From positions 3,038,001-3,102,000 of the forward strand of contig CBDAPX010000001.1 of NCBI GenBank assembly GCA_965198725.1: DNA of 64,000 nucleotides. Reading direction: 5' to 3'. Made by a program: the position numbers and the translations under genes. Position 1 is the stretch's first letter; every line of letters starts with the position of its first letter. The notes beneath the pieces were generated by a model. That model searched no databases and was not told where the DNA came from. It worked only from the letters and a program-made list of their open reading frames with translations. Origin of the DNA: CBDAPX01 sp965198725. GTDB taxonomy: Bacteria; Pseudomonadota; Alphaproteobacteria; Rhodobacterales; Rhodobacteraceae. Shown in pieces: positions 35,369 to 44,303 of the stretch.

Positions 35369-35896
35369 TCAGGGTCCGTCACGACGGAACAATACCACAT
35401 CTTCGCCGTCAAACTGAGTCTCTCGGACAAGCTGGTAATTCAACCCATGCGCGAGCCTGAGAGAGGCGTCATTGTCTGGCGTGATCATCGCAACCAACCG
35501 GTTCGGGTTGACCCGGTCCAGCCAGTCATGCGCCGCCTGCGCGGCCTCAGGCCCATACCCCCGACCATGGTAATGCGGGTCAAGAATCCATCCCGCCTCG
35601 GGGAAGGCATCAAAATCGCCCCCCAAGCTGCGATCGCTGTAAAAGAAACCCGTTTGCCCGATGATCTCGCGACTACCTTGCTCGACGATGGCCCATTGAC
35701 CAAAGCCAGTCATTTGCCAGTGGCCAGCATTGCGCAAAAACGAATTCCACGCCCGCCCCCGGCTCCAGGGTGCACCACCCACAAAGCGCACGACATCGGG
35801 CATCGCCCAGATTTCGGCGAAGCGGTCAAAGTCCTCTGGACGCATACCGCGCAGGGTTAACCGAGCGGTATTAATGTTCGGAATCGTTCTGATCAT
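35369..35896 (-). CDS. GNAT-family N-acetyltransferase
   Basis: A 175-residue RimJ/RimL-type GNAT. Features are TARLTLRGMRPEDFDRFAEIW at the start, EAGWILDPHYHGRGYGPEAAQAA (acetyl-CoA binding, R-G-x-G/A-like HGRGYG) and a final beta strand. The substrate is unknown. Confidence 0.85.
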   Translation of the reverse strand: MIRTIPNINTARLTLRGMRPEDFDRFAEIWAMPDVVRFVGGAPWSRGRAWNSFLRNAGHWQMTGFGQWAIVEQGSREIIGQTGFFYSDRSLGGDFDAFPEAGWILDPHYHGRGYGPEAAQAAHDWLDRVNPNRLVAMITPDNDASLRLAHGLNYQLVRETQFDGEDVVLFRRDGP

Positions 35897-35972
35897 GTGT
35901 CGGGGAGCAAATGGCTTTAGACACTCAGTGCACGTGCCTCAGGCGAAGATCAAGCCTGACGCTGCACCCCCC

Positions 35973-36006
35973 AAAAAAAACGGCGCCTTCTTGCAGAAGA
36001 CGCCGT
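35973..36006 (-). terminator. Rho-independent terminator after acpP
   Basis: On the minus strand, ACGGCGTCTTC (36005-35995) pairs with GAAGGCGCCGT (35990-35980), followed by eight T (complement of 35979-35972). Strong and close to the acpP stop, as expected for a very highly expressed gene. Confidence 0.9.
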
Positions 36007-36031
36007 CAAAATTCGCGTTGAGCGGTACGTC

Positions 36032-36265
36032 TTACGACGCTTCGTTGATGAACTTAACCGCGTCGCCAAATGTTTGGATGGTTTCGGCTGCGTCGTCCGG
36101 GATTTCGATGCCGAACTCTTCTTCGAACGCCATAACCAATTCCACGGTGTCCAAGCTGTCAGCACCCAGATCGTCGATGAACGAAGCGGATTCTGTCACT
36201 TTGTCCTCTTCAACACCCAGGTTCTCAACAACAATTTTCTTAACGCGATCTGCGACGTCGCTCAT
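36032..36265 (-). CDS. acpP: Acyl carrier protein
   Basis: A 77-residue, acidic ACP. The phosphopantetheine serine is S37 in GADSLDTVELVM. It carries growing fatty acyl chains in the cytoplasm. It follows fabD-fabG in the same direction and has its own terminator. Confidence 0.97.
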   Translation of the reverse strand: MSDVADRVKKIVVENLGVEEDKVTESASFIDDLGADSLDTVELVMAFEEEFGIEIPDDAAETIQTFGDAVKFINEAS

Positions 36266-36473
36266 ATCAGTTCCTCATTCCTTGCGGGCTTTTGGCCCTT
36301 GTCTGCCCCAGCCCACACGGGGTGGCGTGATGGTGCCCTTTGCGGGCGGCTCTATCCGGGAAACCCCGGGTTCAGGGCAGCGGCCCGTGCGGGCACACCG
36401 TCCAAATTTGTGCGCCGCCTATAGCACAGACGGCAGAGATGGCAAACGCTTTCGCACGCGCGCCATCGATGGC

Positions 36474-37211
36474 TCACAACATGGCCATGCCGCCGTTTAC
36501 ATGCAAGGTGGTTCCGGTAACATAACCAGCCTCTGGACTGGCAAGATACCGCACAGCCGCAGCAATCTCTTCGGCATCCCCCATGCGACCGGCAGGAATT
36601 CGCCCCATGATCGCGGCTTTCTGATCGTCGTTCAGCTTGTCGGTCATCGCCGTCGTAATGAAACCCGGCGCGACGGCGTTCACCGTGATTCCCCGGCTCG
36701 CAACCTCATAGGCTAGCGATTTCGACATCCCGACCATACCCGCCTTTGACGCCGCATAATTGCCCTGCCCCGGATTGCCCGTTGCCCCGACAACTGAACT
36801 GATATTCACGATCCGACCCCAGCGGGCCTTCATCATCCCGCGCAAAACCCCTTTGCACAGCTTCATCGTGGCTGTCAGGTTCACGTCAATCACGCTTTGC
36901 CATTCATCATCCGACATCCGCATGAACAGGTTGTCGCGCGTGATGCCCGCGTTGTTGACCAGAATATCAACCGACCCCATGGCCTCAGCCGCTTGTTTGG
37001 GCAGCGCCTCAACAGCCGCAAAATCGCTCAGGTTGCAGGGCAGCACATGCGCCCGCTCACCCAGTTCCGCCGCCAGTGCTTCCAAAGGTTCGGTCCGTGT
37101 TCCCGACAAGGCGACCGTTGCTCCAGCGCCATGCAACGCGCGGGCGATGGCCCCGCCGATACCGCCCGATGCGCCGGTGATCAGCGCGTTTTTTCCTGTG
37201 ATGTCAAACAT
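36474..37211 (-). CDS. fabG: 3-oxoacyl-ACP reductase
   Basis: A 245-residue short-chain dehydrogenase. The NADP-binding loop is TGASGGIGGAIA and the catalytic residues are S139, Y152 and K156 (ISSVVG; NYAASKAG). ATG 37211 follows AGGGACTT and starts the conserved MFDITGKNALITGA; the upstream frame is rejected. It forms an operon with fabD (35 bases between). Confidence 0.95.
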   Translation of the reverse strand: MFDITGKNALITGASGGIGGAIARALHGAGATVALSGTRTEPLEALAAELGERAHVLPCNLSDFAAVEALPKQAAEAMGSVDILVNNAGITRDNLFMRMSDDEWQSVIDVNLTATMKLCKGVLRGMMKARWGRIVNISSVVGATGNPGQGNYAASKAGMVGMSKSLAYEVASRGITVNAVAPGFITTAMTDKLNDDQKAAIMGRIPAGRMGDAEEIAAAVRYLASPEAGYVTGTTLHVNGGMAML

Positions 37212-37246
37212 ATAGAAGTCCCTGTAATATCTTGTTCTATCAGGTT

Positions 37247-38185
37247 TCAGGCAAGGCTCGCCGCCGCGGCCTTTACAGCGTCGGGATCGCCCATCGCATG
37301 CGTTGCAATCGATTTGTCGATGCGTCGGATCATGCCTGTCAACGCCTTGCCCGCGCCAATTTCCCATGTCTCGGTCACGCCAAGCTCTGCCATATGCAGA
37401 ACGCTTTCACGCCACCGCACGCTGCCCGTGACCTGCTCAACCAGCAACGACCGGATCACGGCCGGGTTTTTCACCGGTTGCGCACGGACGTTTGCGATGA
37501 CGGGCACTGCCGGTTCCTCGATATCCACCTGCGCCAATGCCTCGGCCATGACCTGGGCCGCAGGCTCCATCAACGCACAATGGAACGGTGCGCTCACTGG
37601 CAGCATCAGGGCCCGCTTGCCCCCCCGCTCTTTTGCAAGCTCGGCTGCCCGTTCGACGGCCCCCTTGTGCCCCGACAAAACGACTTGCGAAGGATCGTTG
37701 TCGTTCGCGGCCTGACACACCTCGCCTTGCGCGGCTTCGTTTGCTACGTCGCTGGCCGTTTCAAAATCCAACCCCAGAACGGCGGCCATGGCACCAACAC
37801 CGACCGGCACCGCCTCTTGCATGGCTTTGCCCCGTGTTCTGAGCAAGCGCGCCGTGTCCGAAAGGCTGATCGCCCCGGCAGCGGCCAAGGCCGAGTATTC
37901 CCCCAATGAATGCCCAGCGACATAGTCCGCACAAGACAGCGTCACGCCTTCGATTTCCAAGGCTTTCATAGTGGCAATCGAGGTCGCCATCAGTGCGGGC
38001 TGCGCATTGTGGGTCAGCGTCAGGTCGGCAATATCCCCGTCCCAAATCAGCTGGCTAAGCTTTTCTCCAAGCGCCTCATCAACTTCGTCAAAAACCGCCT
38101 TGGACACCGGATAAGCATCGGCCAATGCCTTGCCCATGCCAATGACCTGGGCCCCTTGGCCCGGAAACACAAATGCGCGGCTCAT
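37247..38185 (-). CDS. fabD: Malonyl-CoA-ACP transacylase
   Basis: A 312-residue FabD. The active-site serine is S93 in GHSLGEYSALAAAG; FVFPGQGAQ is at the start and SAPFHCALM holds the active-site histidine. It loads malonyl on ACP. ATG 38185 follows GGAGGAAAAT, so the start at 38209 is rejected. Confidence 0.95.
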   Translation of the reverse strand: MSRAFVFPGQGAQVIGMGKALADAYPVSKAVFDEVDEALGEKLSQLIWDGDIADLTLTHNAQPALMATSIATMKALEIEGVTLSCADYVAGHSLGEYSALAAAGAISLSDTARLLRTRGKAMQEAVPVGVGAMAAVLGLDFETASDVANEAAQGEVCQAANDNDPSQVVLSGHKGAVERAAELAKERGGKRALMLPVSAPFHCALMEPAAQVMAEALAQVDIEEPAVPVIANVRAQPVKNPAVIRSLLVEQVTGSVRWRESVLHMAELGVTETWEIGAGKALTGMIRRIDKSIATHAMGDPDAVKAAAASLA

Positions 38186-38414
38186 ATTTTCCTCCTGACA
38201 CGTGTTCACTCGGCAATATCTTGGCCAGCGTCAAAGGGCAACGGATTGTCCGGCCCATGACACCAATCAGTAATTCACGCCTTCAGTGTGGTTATGCAAA
38301 AAAGCCTCTCCGTTTGCTATCCGATGTGCATTTTTGCATTCACCCCTGTGCCCACAGACTTGTTGTTTGACCACATGGATCGGCCTAGTTTTTCCGTGAG
38401 TAATGGAGTGCGCC

Positions 38415-39644
38415 ATGAGCCTTACAAACACCTCTCGCAGCTACGGCACCGTGACAAAGAGCTTTCACTGGATCATAGCTTTATTGATTTTCACCGTTAT
38501 CCCACTGGGTTGGGTTGGCAATACGCTGGCCTATGACATTCGCAACCCCGACATCCCAACCACAGACGCAGACGTTGCGCGGGTCGCATTGTTGTTTTCG
38601 ATCCACAAGACAATCGGCGTCGCCATTTTCTTTATCGCGTTGGGCCGCATCATCTGGGCGCTCGGCCAGACCAAACCCGGCCTCTTGAACGCCGACAAGA
38701 AACTTGAAGCGACGGCCGCAGAAATCGCGCATTGGCTGCTTTACGGCTCTCTGGTGGCGGTTCCGCTCAGCGGATGGATCCATCATGCTGCTGCCACCGG
38801 CTTTGCCCCGATCTGGTGGCCGTTCAGTCAGAACCTGTTCTTTGTGCCCAAAAGCCAACCGGTCGCCGACTTTTTTGGATCGCTGCACTGGGTCTTGGTC
38901 TGGGTGATGATTGCAACGCTGGCGGCGCATATTGGCGGCGCGCTCAAGCATTTCGTGATAGACCGGGACTTTACCCTGCAACGCATGTTGCCCGGTTTTG
39001 GCGAGGGTCCGGAAACCAAAAGCGACCACAGCATTTCTGTGCCACTGATCGCTGCAGTCGCCGTTTGGGTCATCGCAATTGGCGGTGGCGCGGCCCTTGG
39101 CAAGTTCGAAGCACATGGCGCACAGGATGCCTCTCATGACAGCGCGTCTTTGGAAGAGGTTCAGTCAGACTGGCAAGTTCAAGACGGCACCTTGGCAATC
39201 GACGTGATCCAGATGGGCAGCGCCGTATCCGGCAGCTTTGCTGACTGGACCGCTGCAATCACCTTTGAAGACCCCGACGCGCCCGGCCCCGCCGGAAATG
39301 TGTCTGTAACGGTCAACATCGCTTCGCTGTCTTTGGGCACGGTATCCGATCAGGCCATGGGACCGGATTTTTTCAATACAGAAGCCTTTCCAACCGCCAC
39401 GTTCGTCGCAGAGATCGTGAAAACCGACACTGGGTACGAGGCCAGTGGTCCGCTGACAATCAAAGGGGTGTCGGTCCCCGCCACCCTGCCCTTCACCTTG
39501 GATCTGGATGGCGACACCGCGGTGATGGAAGGCGCGTTAGGGATCAACCGGCTGGACTTTAACGTCGGCGAATCCATGCAGGACGAAGGCGGCGTCGGCT
39601 TTCCGGTTGAAATCAAAGTGAACCTGACGGCCTCTCGGTCATAA
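38415..39644 (+). CDS. Cytochrome b561 fused to a YceI domain
   Basis: A 409-residue fusion. Residues about 1-180 are a four-helix cytochrome b561 (RSYGTVTKSFHWIIALLIF; histidines in FHW, SIHK, AHW and LHW/AAH are the probable haem ligands). A fifth membrane segment (about 205-225) leads into a C-terminal YceI lipocalin-like domain (about 245-409), which should face the periplasm. YceI domains bind isoprenoid-type lipids, so the fusion could pair a membrane b-type haem with a quinone-like ligand. ATG 38415 has GGAG at 38405. A free YceI gene lies next to it, convergent. Confidence 0.88.
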   Translation: MSLTNTSRSYGTVTKSFHWIIALLIFTVIPLGWVGNTLAYDIRNPDIPTTDADVARVALLFSIHKTIGVAIFFIALGRIIWALGQTKPGLLNADKKLEATAAEIAHWLLYGSLVAVPLSGWIHHAAATGFAPIWWPFSQNLFFVPKSQPVADFFGSLHWVLVWVMIATLAAHIGGALKHFVIDRDFTLQRMLPGFGEGPETKSDHSISVPLIAAVAVWVIAIGGGAALGKFEAHGAQDASHDSASLEEVQSDWQVQDGTLAIDVIQMGSAVSGSFADWTAAITFEDPDAPGPAGNVSVTVNIASLSLGTVSDQAMGPDFFNTEAFPTATFVAEIVKTDTGYEASGPLTIKGVSVPATLPFTLDLDGDTAVMEGALGINRLDFNVGESMQDEGGVGFPVEIKVNLTASRS

Positions 39645-39667
39645 CCCGACGCAGCTAATCTCGGCAC

Positions 39668-39702
39668 AGAGCCGCCCCTGTTTGACAGAGGCGGCTCTTT
39701 TT
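39668..39702 (+). terminator. Terminator after the b561-YceI gene
   Basis: AGAGCCGCC at 39668-39676 pairs with GGCGGCTCT at 39690-39698, followed by a T run to 39702. Confidence 0.9.
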
Positions 39703-39750
39703 CTGTGCAGCTTTCAACCAAGGCACCGCGCAATGATCGACCGCCCCCAC

Positions 39751-39785
39751 AAAAGAAAACCGCCGGCCCAGAGGACCGGCGGTTT
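39751..39785 (-). terminator. Terminator after the free YceI gene
   Basis: AAACCGCCGG at 39757-39766 pairs with CCGGCGGTTT at 39776-39785. On the minus strand the T-rich TTTTCTTTT follows, so it ends the leftward yceI gene. Confidence 0.85.
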
Positions 39786-39808
39786 CGTCATTTCGAAAAG
39801 CGGTTGGC

Positions 39809-40381
39809 TTATTCGGCTTTCATCGCTTCAACCGAAATCTGAATGGCAACTTCGTCGCTTACATAAGGTGCGAACGCGCCAACGTTGTAGTCCGAGCGCA
39901 GGATCGTTGCGGTCGCGTCAAAACCAGCCCATGGCTTTTGTGCCTGCGGGTGGGTGCCGACCTGGTTCAGAACCGCGTCCAGAGCAACCGATTTGGTTAC
40001 ACCATTCATGCTCAGGTCACCCGTGATAACTGCGGTGTTTTCGCCGGTCACTTCGATGCCTGTCGATGTGAAAGTCACCATGTCTTCGTCCGTGGCACCG
40101 AAAAAGTCGCCGGACATAAAGTGGCCGTCGCGCTGTTCCCAACCAGTGAACATGGACTTCACCGGCATCGAAACGGCAACGCTGGATGCTGCCGGATCTT
40201 CGGCGTCGAACATGATCTCGCCTTCAAAGCCAGAGAACATGCCGTAAGTGGTCGAAAAACCCAGGTGATTGTAGCTGAAGATGATTTGGCTGTGGCTGGC
40301 ATCCAGAACGTATTTTTCCGGTGCTGCAAAAGCTGCGGTTGCTGCGGTTGCCAGTGCGGCGGCGAGGAGAGTAGTTTTCAT
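39809..40381 (-). CDS. Periplasmic YceI family protein
   Basis: A 190-residue secreted protein: signal peptide (MKTTLLAAALATAATAAFA), then a YceI beta-barrel (YVLDASHSQIIFSYNHLGFSTTYG at the start, FEGEIMFDAEDP, LSMNGVTKSVALDA). The family binds long isoprenoid-like lipids. ATG 40381 gives a complete signal peptide, and the 5' extension to 40492 is rejected. Pairing with a b561-YceI fusion suggests a shared ligand or redox path (inference). Confidence 0.9.
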   Translation of the reverse strand: MKTTLLAAALATAATAAFAAPEKYVLDASHSQIIFSYNHLGFSTTYGMFSGFEGEIMFDAEDPAASSVAVSMPVKSMFTGWEQRDGHFMSGDFFGATDEDMVTFTSTGIEVTGENTAVITGDLSMNGVTKSVALDAVLNQVGTHPQAQKPWAGFDATATILRSDYNVGAFAPYVSDEVAIQISVEAMKAE

Positions 40382-40510
40382 GAATTTGCTCCGTGCGGTC
40401 ATGAAGTTAACGTTTACACGCCCTAAATGTGGTGCACGGAGCCTCTGTGACAATTCGTCATAAGCCAACATGTTTTGTGTGCTGGCGAACAAGCGGATGT
40501 TCGCCGGTGT

Positions 40511-41026
40511 TCAGGCGCACAACGCTCCAAGCTGTTTGCGCAGGGCCCGGCGGGCTTCGTCGTCCTGCAGTGGCAGCTGCATCAACGTCGTGCCGTCCTG
40601 ATCCCATAACTCGATGGAATTCGTGGACAGCATCACACCACCCAAACTGTCATAACTCCGGCGCAGCACGGTTTCCGGGCGACCTTTGTTATTTTTCTGC
40701 AAAACGCGCAGTTCACGACGGATCGGATCGAAATACACCTCAGGCAATGCGCTTTGATGGTTCCGCATCAACAGCGCCAAGCCGCACAGGAAGAAAAACA
40801 GGGAGGACCCGAATTTCAGCAGCAAAAGCTCGGGTGTATAGTCAGATCCCGGTACCAACCACATGCCCGGTGCCGCCATGATGAACCCGATCCCCATCAC
40901 ACGGAAAATCGCCCGGACAGAGTATTCGTCGTTAAATCCCAGCTTGACCGGCAAGCCGCTATCGAACTCTGCGCGGTTGAGCAAAGCTTCTTCAGTAGTT
41001 CCAATTCGATCTGTCATCGTCGTCAT
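40511..41026 (-). CDS. Hypothetical two-helix membrane protein
   Basis: About 171 residues with two adjacent membrane segments (FRVMGIGFIMAAPGMWLV and LKFGSSLFFFLCGLALLM), then a soluble C-terminal part (PEVYFDPIRRELRVLQKNNKGRPETVLRRSYDSLGGV) that looks like a small beta domain. No family recognised. Starts at ATG 41026 or 41017; the frame begins at 41053. Confidence 0.65.
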   Translation of the reverse strand: MTTMTDRIGTTEEALLNRAEFDSGLPVKLGFNDEYSVRAIFRVMGIGFIMAAPGMWLVPGSDYTPELLLLKFGSSLFFFLCGLALLMRNHQSALPEVYFDPIRRELRVLQKNNKGRPETVLRRSYDSLGGVMLSTNSIELWDQDGTTLMQLPLQDDEARRALRKQLGALCA

Positions 41027-41288
41027 AACACGCTCCGTTACAGTCAAGAACATAGGTTAATTGTCTGATCTTGGTTAATTGACGAGCAGTTTGGCAGGAT
41101 TGCGGCAAAGGCGCGTTGATTAACAGGCATTCAACCTGTGGTTATGTGACTTGCGCAGGCCCGGAAAACCTGTATACGGAGCGCTCTTTCCACAAAGACG
41201 TTGAACCGCGCAGTCTCTCGTGGTGGGGCCGTGGAAAGCTTTCGCCCTGCCTATGAAATGCGCCTTGATAGAAAAGACAGGAGTGCAC

Positions 41289-41645
41289 ATGCCCCTCTAT
41301 GAGCATGTATTCATTGCGCGTCAGGACTTGTCCAACACGCAAGCAGAAGGCCTCATCGAACACTTCAGCACCGTTCTGGCAGACAATGGCGGCAACGTCG
41401 TTGACCAGGAATACTGGGGTGTCAAAACCATGGCCTACAAGATCAATAAGAACCGCAAAGGCCACTATGCGTTCTTGAAAACAAACGCTCCGGCGCCTGC
41501 CGTTCAGGAAATGGAACGCCTGATGCGTCTGCATGACGACGTCATGCGCGTGATGACCATCAAGGTCGACGAGCACAAAGAAGGCCCGTCCGTTCAAATG
41601 CAAAAACGCGATGACCGCGATGGTCGCCGCGAACGCCGCTCGTAA
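41289..41645 (+). CDS. rpsF: 30S ribosomal protein S6
   Basis: A 118-residue S6 with the conserved start MPLYEHVFIARQDLS and YWGVKTMAYKINKNRKGHY. It binds S18 on 16S rRNA. ATG 41289 follows AGGAGTGC; the frame upstream is rejected. It is the first of three ribosomal genes. Confidence 0.97.
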   Translation: MPLYEHVFIARQDLSNTQAEGLIEHFSTVLADNGGNVVDQEYWGVKTMAYKINKNRKGHYAFLKTNAPAPAVQEMERLMRLHDDVMRVMTIKVDEHKEGPSVQMQKRDDRDGRRERRS

Positions 41646-41667
41646 GTAGAAGAAAGGACACGTACCA

Positions 41668-41895
41668 ATGGCTGCAAAACCATTTTTCCGCCGTCGCAAA
41701 GTGTGCCCCTTCTCGGGTGATAACGCGCCTGCGATCGACTACAAAGACACACGCCTGCTGCAGCGCTACATCAGCGAACGTGGCAAAATTGTGCCGTCGC
41801 GCATCACTGCGGTATCCGCCAAGAAGCAACGTGAACTGGCTCGTGCTATTATACGCGCCCGCTTCCTCGCGCTGCTGCCCTACGCTGTGAAGTAA
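41668..41895 (+). CDS. rpsR: 30S ribosomal protein S18
   Basis: A 75-residue basic protein, MAAKPFFRRRKVCPFSGDN..., with the conserved KDTRLLQRYISERGKIVPSRIT. It is the S6 partner and lies 22 bases after rpsF. Confidence 0.97.
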   Translation: MAAKPFFRRRKVCPFSGDNAPAIDYKDTRLLQRYISERGKIVPSRITAVSAKKQRELARAIIRARFLALLPYAVK

Positions 41896-41907
41896 GGAGA
41901 CGCACCT

Positions 41908-42534
41908 ATGCAAGTTATCCTTCTTGAACGTGTTGCAAAGCTGGGCCAAATGGGCGACGTCGTTGACGTCAAACCCGGCTATGCGCGCAACTTCCTGTTG
42001 CCCCAAGGCAAAGCGTTGACCGCGTCGCAAGGCAACATCGCACAGTTCGAAGCGCAAAAAGCACAGCTCGAAGCGCGGAACCTCGAAACCAAGAAAGAAG
42101 CCGAAGATCTGGCCGCCCGTCTCGACGGTCAGCAGTTCATCGTCATCCGCTCTGCATCCGACGCTGGTGCGCTTTACGGTTCGGTCACCCCGCGTGACGC
42201 CGCCGAAGTGGCCACTGCCGAAGGCTTCTCGGTCGACAAGAAACAAATCATTCTGCTCGCACCGATCAAAGAGCTGGGCCTGCACACCGTTTCGGTTGTG
42301 CTGCACCCCGAAGTTGATGCGGACATCAAGCTGAACGTCGCACGCTCGCTCGAAGAAGCAGAGCTGCAGGCGTCCGGCAAATCGATCCAGGAACTGGCTG
42401 CAGAAGAAGAAGCCGCTGCAGAATTCGAAATCGCCGAGCTTTTCGACGATATCGGCTCGGCTGCATCCGAGGACGAAGACCTCGCACCTGCTGCAGAGAC
42501 GGAAGAAGCGTCGGACGAAACCCCGACCACTTAA
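41908..42534 (+). CDS. rplI: 50S ribosomal protein L9
   Basis: A 208-residue L9 with the signature GDVVDVKPGYARNFLLPQGKA and the long connecting helix. It has an extra acidic C-terminal tail (about 55 residues rich in Glu/Ala/Asp) beyond the usual about 150, as in many alphaproteobacteria. Last gene of the operon. Confidence 0.96.
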   Translation: MQVILLERVAKLGQMGDVVDVKPGYARNFLLPQGKALTASQGNIAQFEAQKAQLEARNLETKKEAEDLAARLDGQQFIVIRSASDAGALYGSVTPRDAAEVATAEGFSVDKKQIILLAPIKELGLHTVSVVLHPEVDADIKLNVARSLEEAELQASGKSIQELAAEEEAAAEFEIAELFDDIGSAASEDEDLAPAAETEEASDETPTT

Positions 42535-42556
42535 GCCGCTTCTCTAAGAACACCGA

Positions 42557-42589
42557 AAAATGCCCGTCCCCGCGACGGGCATTTTTTTT
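42557..42589 (+). terminator. Terminator after rplI
   Basis: AAATGCCCGTC pairs with GACGGGCATTT around CCCGC, followed by a run of T to 42589. Strong stem that ends the ribosomal operon. Confidence 0.92.
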
Positions 42590-42668
42590 GGGCGGATACT
42601 TGCCCCCTGCGAAGCCTCAAAAAATTTAGGCATTTCCTGAAAGCCGCTGATTGGGGCACTGTCCAGGT

Positions 42669-43155
42669 ATGAGCCGAAGCAAAACCATCCTGTCCCGGCG
42701 CTCCGCGCTATTGGGTCTGACAACTCTGGCCGCTTGTGGTCGCCGCCGTGACCCGAAACCGTTGCAGCAGGCGGCCTTCTCACCCCCCGCTCTATCCCAA
42801 TGAAACGCCAGAGCTGCGCGCCCAGATCAATAAATGGGCCGACTATTATGATGTCCCGCGCACTTTGGTTCAACGCGTTGTCATTCGGGAAAGCACCCAC
42901 CGCCCGTGGGCCCGCAACGGTCCCTATATGGGGTTGATGCAAATCCACCCCAACACCGCCCGTGGCATGGGGTATACGGGCGCGCCTGACGGGTTGCTGG
43001 ACGCGGAAACCAATCTTGAATTTGCGGTAAAGTATTTGCGCGGGGCGTGGATGGTCTCGGATGGGGACGAAGCCCGCGCCGTGCAATGGTACGCCCGCGG
43101 CTATTACTACGAAGCAAAACGCCGCGGGCTTTTGAAGGAAACCGGCCTGATCTGA
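42669..43155 (+). pseudogene. Lytic transglycosylase lipoprotein, frameshifted in a C6 run
   Basis: From ATG 42669 the frame encodes a lipoprotein signal (RRSALLGLTTLAACG, lipobox LAAC) and then stops at 42801-42803. Removing one C from the C6 run at 42783-42788 joins it to the downstream frame, PPLYPNETPELRAQINKWADYY..., a transglycosylase SLT domain with catalytic E in VIRESTHRPWA and GLMQIHPNTARG. The joined protein of about 160 residues is complete, so this is one gene with a +1 homopolymer shift, a mutation or a sequence error. Confidence 0.85.
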
Positions 43156-43166
43156 CCGGTCGCTGC

Positions 43167-43856
43167 TTAGTCTTCGGGGCTCATGACCTTCCAGATCACG
43201 GCACCAATGGCGGCACCGATCAGCGGCGCAACCCAGAACATCCAAAGCTGTGACAGCGCCGGACCTTCGGCAAAAAGCGCCACGCCGGTTGATCGCGCCG
43301 GGTTGACCGAGGTGTTGGTGACCGGGATCGAAATCAGGTGGATCAAAGTCAAACCCAGACCAATCGCAATCGGCGCAAACCCAGCCGGGGCACCTTTTGA
43401 CGTCGCGCCCGGGATGATGATCAGGAAGGCCGCCGTCAGGACAATCTCTGTCACCAGCCCGGCGGTCAGGGAATAGCCCATGGGAGAGGCCTCTCCATAT
43501 CCGTTGCTGGCAAATCCGCCCGGGCCACTGAACTCTGGCGCACCCGAAACAATGACATAAAGCACCACGGCCGCGGCAGTCGCACCAATAACCTGTGCCA
43601 CCCAATACGGGATCATCTCTTTGGCATCATGACGTCCCGCCACAACCAACCCAAGCGTCACCGCCGGGTTGAAGTGCCCGCCAGAAATATGCCCGACCGT
43701 ATAGGCCATGGTCAGCACGGTAAGGCCAAAGGCAAAACTGACGCCCAGCCATCCGATCCCAACATCGGCAACACCGGCGGCCAGCACGGCACTGCCGCAG
43801 CCGCCCAGAACCAGCCAAAATGTTCCGATGAACTCGGCAAGTAATTTGTTCATCAT
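43167..43856 (-). CDS. aqpZ: Aquaporin Z-type water channel
   Basis: A 229-residue MIP-family channel with six membrane segments and both NPA boxes (GGHFNPAVTLG and NTSVNPARSTG). The spacing and size fit AqpZ. The ATG at 43856 or the next at 43853 may be used. It is convergent with the transglycosylase gene (11 bases). Confidence 0.95.
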   Translation of the reverse strand: MMNKLLAEFIGTFWLVLGGCGSAVLAAGVADVGIGWLGVSFAFGLTVLTMAYTVGHISGGHFNPAVTLGLVVAGRHDAKEMIPYWVAQVIGATAAAVVLYVIVSGAPEFSGPGGFASNGYGEASPMGYSLTAGLVTEIVLTAAFLIIIPGATSKGAPAGFAPIAIGLGLTLIHLISIPVTNTSVNPARSTGVALFAEGPALSQLWMFWVAPLIGAAIGAVIWKVMSPED

Positions 43857-44303
43857 GGAAAAGTCCCTCCTGTCTTCTGTTTTGAGGACACGTTAGACGC
43901 AAAGCATATGAACGGGATAGTGGCTTTTCGCGAAAAGCATTCCCCCGCTTGAATTCATTCGTCATCTGTCTTTGACGGCACGGCTTAAAGAACGGTCGAT
44001 GCATCCAGATGTGTGCATGTGGCAAGTGTCGAAACGAGAACACTACAAAATCGGAAAGGCAAAACTGATATCGGGAACGGGATATCTCATCATAACTTCT
44101 GAAAGATCGGCCATCGGCCTGTTAAGATGCGTTCTTGAAATCCAACCGTTACGAAATGCCAGAAGTATGCCTGCGCGGCTCATCATCCCAACAAACCGAA
44201 AACTGATGGATCTCGAAAAACGACAGTGTCATTGTCCCCAAGTGTTTGGTTAGGCAAAAAATACTGTGTTTTGTGAATTGGGCCACGCTGGTAGGAGACC
44301 GAC
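43857..44303. other. Intergenic region between aqpZ and the SnoaL-like gene
   Basis: No gene was accepted; the 93-codon plus-strand frame at 43972-44253 has unlikely codon use. The region holds the divergent promoters and the perfect palindrome described at 43923. Confidence 0.5.
43923..43938 (-). promoter_or_regulatory. Perfect 16-base palindrome upstream of aqpZ
   Basis: GCTTTTCGCGAAAAGC has no spacer and lies 67 bases before the aqpZ ATG. CG-centred perfect palindromes of this kind are typical of dimeric repressors. The regulator is unknown. Confidence 0.4.

Noticed and set aside
43972..44253. 93-codon open frame between aqpZ and the SnoaL-like gene
   Set aside because: Codon use is unlike coding sequence, there is no family match by eye and no ribosome site.
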